DNA of 64,000 nt. Origin: Propionibacteriaceae bacterium AM104-82 (lineage in GTDB: Bacteria > Actinomycetota > Actinomycetes > Propionibacteriales > Propionibacteriaceae). Positions 1 to 10,701 of the stretch are shown here, one piece after another (within the stretch, counting starts at the first letter, position 1; the number at the start of each line of letters is the position of its first letter). The notes under the pieces are model-generated. The model saw only the letters and a list, made by a program, of their open reading frames with translations, searched no databases and was not told the origin of the DNA. Where the stretch lies: assembly GCA_027658995.1 (NCBI GenBank), contig JAQDQK010000002.1, forward strand, positions 124,001 through 188,000, read 5' to 3'. The translations under genes were made by a program, and so were the position numbers.

Positions 1-15
1 TCCCAGCCGATACTT

Positions 16-27
16 GCTCATATGAGC
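16..27. promoter_or_regulatory. Palindrome over the SorC-family start codon (probable operator)
   Basis: GCTCATATGAGC is a perfect 12-base palindrome and contains the ATG at 22. Regulators of the SorC type bind palindromes of this general shape. A site over the regulator's own start would give negative autoregulation. The function is inferred; the palindrome is seen directly. Confidence 0.5.
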
Positions 28-960
28 GAGCATCCCGTGCCAGGAGCCGAGGCCCAGCTGGCCGCCCAGGTCGCCAGCGCGCACTACCTCGACGGGCTGA
101 ACAAGGTCGAGATCGCCGAACGGCTCGGGATGTCGCGCTTCCGGGTGGCCAGGCTGCTCGAGACCGCGCGCGACGCAGGCATCGTCACCTTCGTGATCAG
201 GCCCAACCCTCGACCCGAGGACGCCCTGGCCGCACGCCTGCGGGCCTCCTTCAAGCTGCGCGAGTGCATCGTCACGCGGACCGACCCGGAACGGCCCCGC
301 TCCGTGGTCGCGACCGCGGCCGCGGGCTATCTCTCCTCGCACCTCTCCGAGGATGACGTGCTGGGGCTCTCCTGGGGGCGGACGCTCGCCGCCATGACGG
401 GCTACCTGGGCGAGCTACCACCCGCCAAGATCGTCCAGCTCACCGGCTCGGTGGGCAACGACCTGGCGATCTCGCCGCTGGAGGTGCTCCGCCAGGCCAC
501 GGCCCGTTCAGGTGGCGAGGCCTTCCCGATCGTGGCGCCCCTGCTGGCCGACAGCCCGGAGTCGGCCCAGACGATCAGGCGCCAGCCCGACATCTCTCGG
601 GCCCTCAACGCCTACCCAGACCTGACCGTTGCCGCAGTGTCCGTTGGTTCCTGGAGCCCGACCACCAGCCAGCTCCGCTCCTCGCTGACCGACGTCGAGC
701 AGGAAGCCCTGGAGGCCATGGGTGTGGAGGGGGAGGTGTCCGGGATCTTCCTGTCGGCCGACGGCACGGTCCTCGACCTCCTGTGTGCGCGGATGATCGG
801 CATCACGGCGGACGAGTTGAGGCCCGTCCCGCAGAAGGTCGTGGTGGCGGAGGGCGCCCCGAAGGCCGCCATCGTCAAGGCCGCGATCCTGGCCGGCCTG
901 GCCAACGCCCTGATCATCGACCGCTCCCTGGCCGAGGAACTGCTCCGGGGCGATCGGTAG
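22..960 (+). CDS. SorC/DeoR-type sugar-binding transcriptional regulator
   Basis: A 312-residue protein. A helix-turn-helix lies at about residues 25-50 (NKVEIAERLGMSRFRVARLL), followed by a SorC-type sugar-binding domain (about 60-308) related to sugar-phosphate isomerases. Family members bind a phosphorylated sugar or polyol and control a nearby uptake or catabolic operon. The regulated operon is probably to the left, outside the window, because the next gene is convergent and unrelated. The ATG lies inside a 12-base palindrome, suggesting autoregulation. Another possible target is the dihydroxyacetone kinase operon at 3.5 kb, but nothing seen directly links them. Confidence 0.85.
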   Translation: MSEHPVPGAEAQLAAQVASAHYLDGLNKVEIAERLGMSRFRVARLLETARDAGIVTFVIRPNPRPEDALAARLRASFKLRECIVTRTDPERPRSVVATAAAGYLSSHLSEDDVLGLSWGRTLAAMTGYLGELPPAKIVQLTGSVGNDLAISPLEVLRQATARSGGEAFPIVAPLLADSPESAQTIRRQPDISRALNAYPDLTVAAVSVGSWSPTTSQLRSSLTDVEQEALEAMGVEGEVSGIFLSADGTVLDLLCARMIGITADELRPVPQKVVVAEGAPKAAIVKAAILAGLANALIIDRSLAEELLRGDR

Positions 961-964
961 CGGC

Positions 965-1522
965 TCAGCCCATCGTCTTGTGACCGTCGATCGCCTCGCG
1001 GATGATGTCGGCGTGGCCTGCGTGCTGGGCGATCTCGGCGATCATGTGCAGCGCGACGCGGCGCACGGACCAGGAGACGCCCTGCTCGAACCACGGGGCC
1101 GACGGCAGCGGGTGCGACAGGTCGAGATCGGCCTCAGCCAGGATCGCCTCGGTGCCCGCCGCGACCTCCAGCATCCGCGCCCGCAGCACGTCGAGGGTCT
1201 CGGCGTCGCTCAGGATGAAGCGGTCGTCGACCCACTCGCTGTCGGACCAGTCGCCGTCGTTGGTCTCCGCCTCTGCCGCGACGGCGTCCCAGTCGACGTC
1301 GGACTCGTAGACTCCCCCGCCCTCGAACGCCTCGGCGCCGCGGACGGCAAATCCCATCCACTGCTCCTCGGTGTCTGCGACGTGCTTCAGCAGCGAGGCG
1401 ATGGTCAGGGCGCTGACGGTGCTTGTCGCTCTGGCCTGCTCCTCGGACAGCCCCTCGGCCGTCTGCAGCAGGAACCCGCGGTGTCGGGCAAGGGTCGCAA
1501 TGAGGTCGGTGCGCTCGGTCAT
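965..1522 (-). CDS. DinB-fold protein (DUF664 / mycothiol-type transferase family)
   Basis: 185 residues with the four-helix DinB fold signature. His47 in LLKHVADTEEQW and the pair His167/His170 in AQHAGHADIIREAID form the usual metal-binding triad; His159 is nearby. In actinobacteria such proteins are often mycothiol-dependent enzymes, but the substrate of this one cannot be read from sequence. It converges on the SorC gene with only 4 bases between the stops. The start ATG sits 6 bases after a TAGCGT box, so the mRNA is probably leaderless. Confidence 0.75.
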   Translation of the reverse strand: MTERTDLIATLARHRGFLLQTAEGLSEEQARATSTVSALTIASLLKHVADTEEQWMGFAVRGAEAFEGGGVYESDVDWDAVAAEAETNDGDWSDSEWVDDRFILSDAETLDVLRARMLEVAAGTEAILAEADLDLSHPLPSAPWFEQGVSWSVRRVALHMIAEIAQHAGHADIIREAIDGHKTMG

Positions 1523-1528
1523 GGCACC

Positions 1529-1534
1529 ACGCTA
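1529..1534 (-). promoter_or_regulatory. -10 box of leaderless DinB-family gene
   Basis: TAGCGT on the minus strand ends 6 bases before the ATG at 1522 and fits the actinobacterial TANNNT -10 pattern. No ribosome binding site is present. Confidence 0.5.
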
Positions 1535-1598
1535 CGGGCCGGTCCCGACAGTTTCGCGGGTTTGACCAACGGCATTTCCGAGGTCGATCGTCAGGACG

Positions 1599-1841
1599 CT
1601 ACTGCTCGACGCCAGGCTCGCCCACGGCGTCGGCCTCGCGGTCGGCGCGCTCGGCGGCCTCCTGCGAGCGCTGCACCAGGATCCGGAAACCGATGATCAC
1701 CAGCAGGAAGCCCGCGCCGACGGGCACGGTCCACCACCAGCCCCAGTTGAAGTCCTCCTGCCAGATCGCGACGACGACCGTCGCGACCATGAACAGGCTC
1801 AGCAGCGTGACGAGGGTGACGACCAGCCTTCGCGTGGTCAT
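1599..1841 (-). CDS. Small two-helix membrane protein downstream of purA
   Basis: 80 residues. Two hydrophobic segments (about 5-26 and 37-56) flank a Trp-rich loop (FNWGWWW), followed by a charged tail RSQEAAERADREADAV. The ATG at 1841 lies 5 bases after the purA stop, so it is cotranscribed with purA and probably translated by coupling. A longer reading frame extends upstream into purA, but only the part from 1841 has protein-like composition. I recognise no family. A small accessory inner-membrane protein is the most that can be said. Confidence 0.65.
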   Translation of the reverse strand: MTTRRLVVTLVTLLSLFMVATVVVAIWQEDFNWGWWWTVPVGAGFLLVIIGFRILVQRSQEAAERADREADAVGEPGVEQ

Positions 1842-1846
1842 GGCGC

Positions 1847-4504
<2,658 letters not shown>

Positions 4505-4508
<4 letters not shown>

Positions 4509-5140
4509 GTGCAACTGAGGTAACCCTGGATCAACTGGCCGCCTGGCTCCGCCGGTTCGCTGAGATCGTCGACGAGAACAAGTCATATCTGACCGACCTT
4601 GACTCCGCGATCGGCGACGCCGACCACGGGGCCAACATGGCGCGCGGCACCGCCGCGGTCGTCACCCATCTCGACGAGGCCAACACCGTCGACGCCCTGC
4701 TGAAGAAGGCGGGCATGACGTTGGTGAGCACCGTCGGAGGCACCAGCGGCCCGCTGTACGGGACGCTGCTGATGAAGATGGGCATGGCGACCGGCGCGGT
4801 GACCGAACTCTCCGGCGAGGAGTTCTCCAAGGCGTTCCACGCCGGCCTCGAGGGGCTGATCGCCCGCGGCAAGACCGAACTCGGGGACAAGACCATGGTG
4901 GACGCGCTGACGCCTGCCATCGAGGCCTTCGACGCGGCCATCGCAGACGGCGCCGATCTGCACGACGCGGCGGAGTCCGCGGCCCAGGCCGCCGCCGCCG
5001 GACGCGACGCGACGACCCCGCTCGTCGCCCGCAAGGGCAGGGCAAGCTACCTCGGTGAGCGTTCCGCGGGTCACATGGATCCTGGGGCCACGTCGTCGAC
5101 CTACCTGTTCGACGCGTTGGCCGAAGCGATCGGCACGTAG
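4505..5140 (+). CDS. dhaL: Dihydroxyacetone kinase, ADP-binding DhaL subunit
   Basis: 211 residues. DhaL carries tightly bound ADP that is rephosphorylated by DhaM and passes phosphate to dihydroxyacetone on DhaK. The signature DSAIGDADHGANMARG (about 34-49) holds the Asp residues that bind the two Mg ions. GGTSGPLYG and the C-terminal ERSAGHMDPGA are also family motifs. The GTG start overlaps the dhaK stop and no other start keeps the N-terminus in register. The next gene begins at the base after its stop. Confidence 0.95.
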
Positions 5141-5854
5141 ATGGCCGTCGGAATCGTCGTCGTCTCGCACAGCCGCGCCCTCGCGGACGCGGCCGTCGAG
5201 TTGGCGCTCCAGATGGTCCACGGCGACCCGCCGCCCATCCAGGTGGCGGCGGGCACCATCGACGGCGGCCTCGGCACCGACGCGACCGCAGTGATGGCTG
5301 CCATCGGTGAGGTCGACCAGGGAGAAGGCGTCGTCGTCTTCGTCGACATCGGCTCGGCGCTGATGAGCGCCGAACTGGGCATCGAGTTGTACGGCCAGCC
5401 GGACTCCGACGTCCGGATCCTGCCAGCGCCCTTCGTCGAGGGGCTCGTCGCGGGCGTGATCCGCGCCGTCGGCGGGGCCACCATCGACGAGGTCGCGGGC
5501 GAGGCCGACAACGCCCTGCTCCCGAAGTTGGGGGCCGTCGGCGAGCAGCCTGCCCCGGCCGCTCAGGAGGTCCCTGCGCAGGACGGCGAGGCGTCGGCCG
5601 AGGCGGTCCTCGTCAACGAGACCGGCCTGCACGCCCGACCCGCGGCCCTGTTCGTCGCGGAGGCGCGGAAGTTCGACGCGGCCGTCCAGGTCAGCAACGG
5701 CGTGATCGGCCCGGTGGCTGCCACCAGCAGCATCGGCCTCGCGACGCTGAATGCGCGAAAGGGCGACACGCTGCACCTCATCGGGACCGGCCCAGAAGCC
5801 CAGCAGGCGGTGGACGCCCTCGCGGCATTCATCGCGGATGGCTTCGGCGAATAG
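5141..5854 (+). CDS. dhaM: DhaM phosphotransferase: EIIA(Man)-like domain fused to HPr
   Basis: 237 residues. The N-terminal PTS EIIA-mannose-like domain (1-130) has the phosphorylatable His10 in VVVSHSRAL. A Pro/Ala/Gln linker (about 135-152) leads to an HPr domain (about 153-237) with active His164 in NETGLHARPAALF. DhaM relays phosphate from enzyme I to ADP on DhaL. The third, enzyme-I-like domain seen in enterobacterial DhaM is absent, so general enzyme I, encoded elsewhere, must phosphorylate the HPr part. It starts directly after the dhaL stop. Confidence 0.92.
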   Translation: MAVGIVVVSHSRALADAAVELALQMVHGDPPPIQVAAGTIDGGLGTDATAVMAAIGEVDQGEGVVVFVDIGSALMSAELGIELYGQPDSDVRILPAPFVEGLVAGVIRAVGGATIDEVAGEADNALLPKLGAVGEQPAPAAQEVPAQDGEASAEAVLVNETGLHARPAALFVAEARKFDAAVQVSNGVIGPVAATSSIGLATLNARKGDTLHLIGTGPEAQQAVDALAAFIADGFGE

Positions 5855-5858
5855 CACC

Positions 5859-5899
5859 AACGCCGGGCGTCGTGGACCATGTCCGCGCCGCCCGGCGTT
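5859..5899 (+). terminator. Hairpin after the dha operon
   Basis: The 11-base arms 5859-5869 and 5889-5899 are perfectly complementary, with a 19-base loop that holds a smaller GGAC/GTCC stem. There is no T run, as is common in high-GC actinobacteria. It ends at the first base of the next gene's -10 box. Confidence 0.6.
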
Positions 5900-5904
5900 A
5901 GGCT
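5899..5904 (+). promoter_or_regulatory. -10 box of the leaderless DUF3151 gene
   Basis: TAGGCT lies 7 bases before the ATG at 5912 and no Shine-Dalgarno sequence is present. Confidence 0.5.
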
Positions 5905-5911
5905 GTCCCCC

Positions 5912-6373
5912 ATGAGCGAGACGCACCCCAACCTGATGGCCTCCAACGTCGTGGTTCGTCTGCCGGAGGATCCGGCGTTGGCCGACATCTCAGAGCGCGG
6001 CCGCGAGCACTTCCTCGAGGTCGTCGCGGCACACCCGCAGTCGTCGCTGTGCTGGGCGCTGCTCGCCGAGACCTGCCTCGCCGAGGAGGACCTCGGCAAC
6101 GCGATCGCCGCCTACGCCTACGCCCGCACCGGGTACCACCGGGGCCTCGACACCCTGCGCCGCAACGGCTGGAAGGGTTCGGGTCAGGTCCCGTGGGAGC
6201 ACGAGCCCAACCGCGGCTTCCTGCGCGCGCTGTGGGCGCTCAGCGTCGCGGCGGGCCGGATCGGCGAGTCCGAGGAGCAGGAGCGCTGCGCCCAGTTCCT
6301 GCGCGACTCGTCGGAGGAGGCCTACCAGGTGCTCTCGGGCGACGGCGAGGAGACGCTCGACACCGAGCCGTGA
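5912..6373 (+). CDS. DUF3151 family protein
   Basis: 153 residues starting MSETHPNLM. The body (HPQSSLCWALLAE, AIAAYAYARTGYHRG, LRRNGWKGSGQVPW) matches the conserved actinobacterial DUF3151 family of unknown function, and the helical pairs have a TPR-like look. An earlier in-frame ATG at 5879 lies within the preceding terminator, so 5912 is preferred. It stands alone between the dha operon and a convergent sugar operon. Confidence 0.8.
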   Translation: MSETHPNLMASNVVVRLPEDPALADISERGREHFLEVVAAHPQSSLCWALLAETCLAEEDLGNAIAAYAYARTGYHRGLDTLRRNGWKGSGQVPWEHEPNRGFLRALWALSVAAGRIGESEEQERCAQFLRDSSEEAYQVLSGDGEETLDTEP

Positions 6374-6379
6374 GCATGC

Positions 6380-6418
6380 GCAGGGCCCCGCGACCACCTC
6401 GTGGTCGCGGGGCCCTGC
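6380..6418. terminator. Strong bidirectional terminator
   Basis: An 18-base perfect stem (6380-6397 with 6401-6418) closes a 3-base loop. It separates the DUF3151 gene from the convergent GH3 operon and can act in both directions. Confidence 0.75.
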
Positions 6419-6485
6419 CGTGTGCGGGTGGTTCGACGCACCGACCGGCGACGCGTCACACCGTCAGTGTCCACCTGTTGGCCGC

Positions 6486-8819
6486 TCAGACGGCCGACGC
6501 CGGCGTGAGCAGCACCCTCCCCTCGCCGACGACCCTGCGGTCGCCGACCAGTTCGACCGACAGCCCAGGCAGCCGGTCCTCGGACGAGCGCCCTGCCGAG
6601 AGCAGGATCTCGCCCGGCTCGACGATGCGCTGCAGGTCAGTTCCGGTGAACGAGGTCCGGTCGGCGTGCACCTCGAAGGTGACGCGACGCGACTCGCCGT
6701 CGGCCAGGTCGACCTTGAGGTAGCCGATCAACTGCTTCAACGGCCGCACGACCTCCGCCCAGGGGTCCTCCAGGTACAACTGGACGACCTCGGAGCCGGC
6801 CCGGTGCCCGGTGTTGGTCACCGTCACGGAGTACTCGACAGTCCCGTCGACCGGGATCTGCTCCGCGGAGACGGCTGCGTCGGAGAGTTCGAACGTCGTG
6901 TAGGACTCCCCCGCCCCGAAGGGGTACAGCGGGCGCGGGTCGAGGTTGGAGATCCCGTCGGAGAACCACGCGAGCGTCGGCGCCAGGTAGGTGCCGGGCT
7001 GCGCTCCGGGGTGCGCGGGGATCGCGATGGGCAGGCGACCCGAGGGGTTCGTCTCGCCGGTCAGCACGTCGAGGATCGCCTCGGCGCCCTCCACGCCGGG
7101 CATGAAGGCCTGCACGATGGCGGCGCACCGGTCGGCGTAGTCGCCCAGCGCGTAGGGGCGGCCGGTGACGAGCACCAGCACCGTGGGGGTGCCGGTGGCG
7201 AGCACCCGGTCGAGCAGTTCTCCCTGGCGTCCCGGCAGCGCTACCTGGTCGACGTCGCAGCCCTCGCCGGAGGTCCCGATGCCGAAGAGCCCCGCGATGT
7301 CGCCGACGGTGACGATGGCCAGGTCCGACTTGGTCGCGACCGCGACGGCCGCCTCCAGGTCCTCGTCGCTGCCGCCGACGAAATCGCAGCCGGCGATCGC
7401 CTCGACGTCCTCGAAGCGGTCGTGCAGCACGTCGTCGATGCCGAGGATGTGCAGCCCGGTCCTGGCCCCGGGGTAGCGGGACAGGACGTGGTTCGGGAAG
7501 GCGTAGCAGCCCAGGAACGAGCGGACGTCGGTCCAGACGGGGCCGATTAGCGCGATCCGACCGGGCTCGCCCTTCAGCGGGAGGATGCCGTCGTTGCGCA
7601 GCAGCACGATCGACTCATCAGCGACCCGACGCGCCACCGTCCGGTTGGCCGCCGAGTCGAGGTCGGCGTCTGGCCGCTCCCCTCCCGCGATCTCCGGCCG
7701 CTCGTCAAGCAGCCCGAGTTCGGCCTTCTGGGTGAGTGCCCGCAGCACTGCGACGTCGAGGTCGGCCTCGGTCATCAGGCCGCGCTCGATGGCCTCCGGG
7801 ACGGCGGTATAGGAGCCGGCGTCCGGGAGTTCGATGTCGAGCCCTGCGGTGATGGAGCGGGCAGCGGCGGTCGCCTCGTCCGGCGCGATCCGGTGCGTCG
7901 AGGTGAGGAAGTTGACGGACCAGTAGTCGGAGACGACGGGCCCGTCGAAGCCCCAGCGCTCGCGGAGCACCTCGGTGAGCAGCCACCGCGATGCCCCGGC
8001 GGGGACGCCGTCGATGTCGCAGTAGGAGTTCATCACGGACTTGACGCCGCCCTCACGCACCGCCATCTCGAAGGGCGCGAGCATGACGTCCTCGAGTTCG
8101 CGGCGGCCCATCGAGATGGGCGCATGGTTGCGTCCCGCGCGGGAGGCGGGGTAGCCGACGAAGTGCTTCAGCGTCGCGTGCACGCCCTCCTGCTGGAGGC
8201 CCTGCACATAGGCGGTGCCGAGCGTGCCAACCAGGTAGGGGTCCTCGCCGCAGGTCTCCTCGACGCGGCCCCAGCGGTAGTCGCGCACCACGTCAAGCAG
8301 CGGCGAGAGCCCCTGGTGGATGCCGAGCGCGTGCAGGTCCGCGCCGATCCTGGCCGCCATCTCGCGGACCAGGTCGGGGCGCCAGGTGGCTCCCCACGCG
8401 ATGGCCGCCGGGTAGACGGTGGCGCCCATTGCGGTGAACCCGGTCAGGCACTCCTCGTGCGCGATGGCCGGGATCCCAAGCCGCGACGCCGAGGTGACGT
8501 CCTCCTGCCTGGCGCGCAGTTCGGCGCGACCCTCCGCGACGGTCACCGGCTGGGTGCCGAAGATCCGCGTCAGGTGCCCCAGCCCGTTGCGGTGCGCCTC
8601 GTCCCAGGCCGCCTGCCGCATGGCGTGCTCCATGGGCGCGACGTCGTGATGGTCGCCGTCGGCCTCCGGTTCGCCCTTCGGACGGTTCCAGTACGACCCG
8701 AGCTGGGCGATCTTCTCCTCGAGCGTCAACTCGGCGAGCAGTGCCCGCGCCCTGCTCGGCGCGTCGAGCGTTGTGTCGTGCCAGGTGTTCATGAATCGTG
8801 TCGTCCCTTCGACGGTCAT
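6486..8819 (-). CDS. bxlA: GH3 beta-xylosidase / beta-glucosidase (BxlA-like)
   Basis: 777 residues with no signal peptide, so it acts in the cytoplasm on imported oligosaccharides. The GH3 barrel (about 30-380) has the nucleophile Asp298 in GPVVSDYW, with KHFVGYPASRAGRNHAP (218-234) and NSYCDIDG as substrate-binding motifs typical of the beta-xylosidase branch. A second alpha/beta domain and a C-terminal fibronectin-III-like domain follow. The ATG at 8819 overlaps the upstream permease stop (ATGA); an internal ATG at 8792 with GAAGGG upstream is an alternative. It is the last gene of the operon. Xylo- versus gluco-specificity is inferred from the operon layout and motifs. Confidence 0.85.
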   Translation of the reverse strand: MTVEGTTRFMNTWHDTTLDAPSRARALLAELTLEEKIAQLGSYWNRPKGEPEADGDHHDVAPMEHAMRQAAWDEAHRNGLGHLTRIFGTQPVTVAEGRAELRARQEDVTSASRLGIPAIAHEECLTGFTAMGATVYPAAIAWGATWRPDLVREMAARIGADLHALGIHQGLSPLLDVVRDYRWGRVEETCGEDPYLVGTLGTAYVQGLQQEGVHATLKHFVGYPASRAGRNHAPISMGRRELEDVMLAPFEMAVREGGVKSVMNSYCDIDGVPAGASRWLLTEVLRERWGFDGPVVSDYWSVNFLTSTHRIAPDEATAAARSITAGLDIELPDAGSYTAVPEAIERGLMTEADLDVAVLRALTQKAELGLLDERPEIAGGERPDADLDSAANRTVARRVADESIVLLRNDGILPLKGEPGRIALIGPVWTDVRSFLGCYAFPNHVLSRYPGARTGLHILGIDDVLHDRFEDVEAIAGCDFVGGSDEDLEAAVAVATKSDLAIVTVGDIAGLFGIGTSGEGCDVDQVALPGRQGELLDRVLATGTPTVLVLVTGRPYALGDYADRCAAIVQAFMPGVEGAEAILDVLTGETNPSGRLPIAIPAHPGAQPGTYLAPTLAWFSDGISNLDPRPLYPFGAGESYTTFELSDAAVSAEQIPVDGTVEYSVTVTNTGHRAGSEVVQLYLEDPWAEVVRPLKQLIGYLKVDLADGESRRVTFEVHADRTSFTGTDLQRIVEPGEILLSAGRSSEDRLPGLSVELVGDRRVVGEGRVLLTPASAV

Positions 8820-9691
8820 CCCTTGACCGCCCCGGATAGTCCGCCGACGATGCGGCGCTGCATGGTGAGGAAGAAGATCATCGCGGGGATCATCGCGAGG
8901 CTGGTGAACGCGAAGACGCCAGCGGTGTCCGCGGAGTGCTCCGAGGAGTAGTCGGCGACGCCGAGCGGCAGGGTGCGCATGTTGCCCTGCAGCAGCAGGA
9001 GCGGCAACAGGTACGCGTTCCACGAGCCGACGAAGGCGAGCACGCCCACCGTCACGAGGCCGGGACCTGCCAGCGGCACCATCATCCGGATGAACACCTG
9101 CAGCCGGCTCGCGCCGTCGATGAAGGCGGCCTCCTCGATCTCCGCGGGGATGGCCTGCAGGAACGGTCGGAGGATGACGATGGTCATCGGCAGGGCGAAC
9201 GCCGCCTGCGGCAGCGCCAGGCCCCACCACGTGTTACTCATCCCGAGGTCCTTCGAGATGATGATGAACAGCGGGATCACGGCGACGGTCGCGGGGAAGA
9301 GCAGCCCTGCCACGAAGATCATGTAGAGCGGCTCGCGGAACTTGAAGTGGTAGCGCGACAGCGGGTAGGCCGCCATCAGGCCGAACACGACGACCATCGC
9401 GGTGGTCAGCAGCGCCACCACCGAGGAGTTCAGCGCATAGGTCCAGAACCGGGCGTCGGTCAGGACGTTTGCGTAGTTGGTCCACACGAACGGGTCGGGC
9501 ATCCCCGCCGGGTTCTCCGCGAGCTGGGCGTTGGTGCGGAAGCCGCCGAGGATGGCGTACAGCACGGGACCGAGCGTGAATGCGACGAGCACCAGCGCCA
9601 CGAAGTACACCAACGGGTTGGTGCGCCTGCGGCGGCGGCGGGTCGGCGTCGCGTCCTCGCGGGGTGCGGCGGTCATGGTGGCGGCGGTCAT
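8816..9691 (-). CDS. bxlG: Sugar ABC transporter permease (MalG type)
   Basis: 291 residues. An Arg-rich N-terminus (TRRRRRRTNP) precedes six predicted membrane helices. The EAA loop EEAAFIDGASRLQVFIRMMVPLAGPG contacts the shared ATPase. It ends LSGAVKG, usual for this family. It forms the channel with the next permease. Starts and stops overlap by ATGA on both sides. No ATPase gene is present, so an MsiK-type ATPase encoded elsewhere must power the importer. Confidence 0.9.
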   Translation of the reverse strand: MTAATMTAAPREDATPTRRRRRRTNPLVYFVALVLVAFTLGPVLYAILGGFRTNAQLAENPAGMPDPFVWTNYANVLTDARFWTYALNSSVVALLTTAMVVVFGLMAAYPLSRYHFKFREPLYMIFVAGLLFPATVAVIPLFIIISKDLGMSNTWWGLALPQAAFALPMTIVILRPFLQAIPAEIEEAAFIDGASRLQVFIRMMVPLAGPGLVTVGVLAFVGSWNAYLLPLLLLQGNMRTLPLGVADYSSEHSADTAGVFAFTSLAMIPAMIFFLTMQRRIVGGLSGAVKG

Positions 9692-10701
9692 CGGCGGGCC
9701 TTCTTCGGGTCGGTGGCCTCGTTGTCGCGGCGCAGGATGAAGCGCTGGTAGAGCAGTGCCATGGTCAGCGCGATGACGAACAGGATCACGGAGGCGGCGC
9801 CTGCGATGCCGTAGTTGGACCGCTTGGTGCCCTCGTTGATCAGGAAGGTGGCCATGGTGGTGGTTGCGTTGGCGGGGCCACCCTTGGTGAGGATCCACAC
9901 CATGTCGAAGAGCTGCAGCGAACCGACCATCGACAGGAAGGCCCAGGTGCGCAGCGTCGGTCCGAGCAGCGGGATCGTGATGTGCCACTGGGTCTGCCAC
10001 CACGAGGCGCCGTCGATCTGGGCGGCCTCGTCGAGTTCCTGGGGAACGCTCTGGAGCCCTGCGAGGAACAAGATGATGGCGAGGCCGAGGTACTTCCAGG
10101 TCAGGACGACCATGACGGTCCACAGCGCGTACTCCGGTGTGCCAAGGAAGCCCTGGGCTGGGCCTTGGATGCCGATGGCCCCGAGGATCGAGTCGATGAC
10201 TCCGTACTTGGGCTGGAGCAACTGGAACCACACGACGCCCGCGATTACCTCGGCGAGGACGTAAGGCACGAAGACGACGGTGCGCAGGATGCCCTGGAAG
10301 CGCATCTTGCGGTTGAGCAGCAGCGCGATCGCAATGCCCAGCGGAAGCTGGATGGCGATCGAGGCGACGACGATGAACAGGTTGTGGCCGAGCGCCCCGA
10401 TGAACACGTCATTGGACAGCACCGAGACGTAGTTCTTCAGGCCGACGAAGTCGACAAGCGGGCCGAAGCCCTTCCACTTGAACAACGAGAACTGGACGGC
10501 CTTGAGCATCGGCCAGACGACGAACATGGCGAAAAGCGCCAGGGCCGGCGCCGTGAAGACGATGACCTCGACGGCCATCTTCCAGTCACGGCGCCGGCGC
10601 CCCGGCACGGCGGGTGGGCGCCCCTTCGTCCGCCCACCCCCCGTCGCTTCGCCACGGGTGCCCGATTCGGGCTCCACAGTGGTTGCTTGGGTCATCGTCA
10701 C
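9688..10701 (-). CDS. bxlF: Sugar ABC transporter permease (MalF type)
   Basis: 337 residues. A polar, Arg-rich N-terminus of about 40 residues is followed by six membrane helices. The EAA loop is LDEAAQIDGASWWQTQWHIT. The GTG at 10701 overlaps the binding-protein stop (GTGA); an ATG at 10695 is a near alternative. It pairs with the MalG-type permease downstream. Confidence 0.9.
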   Translation of the reverse strand: MTMTQATTVEPESGTRGEATGGGRTKGRPPAVPGRRRRDWKMAVEVIVFTAPALALFAMFVVWPMLKAVQFSLFKWKGFGPLVDFVGLKNYVSVLSNDVFIGALGHNLFIVVASIAIQLPLGIAIALLLNRKMRFQGILRTVVFVPYVLAEVIAGVVWFQLLQPKYGVIDSILGAIGIQGPAQGFLGTPEYALWTVMVVLTWKYLGLAIILFLAGLQSVPQELDEAAQIDGASWWQTQWHITIPLLGPTLRTWAFLSMVGSLQLFDMVWILTKGGPANATTTMATFLINEGTKRSNYGIAGAASVILFVIALTMALLYQRFILRRDNEATDPKKARR

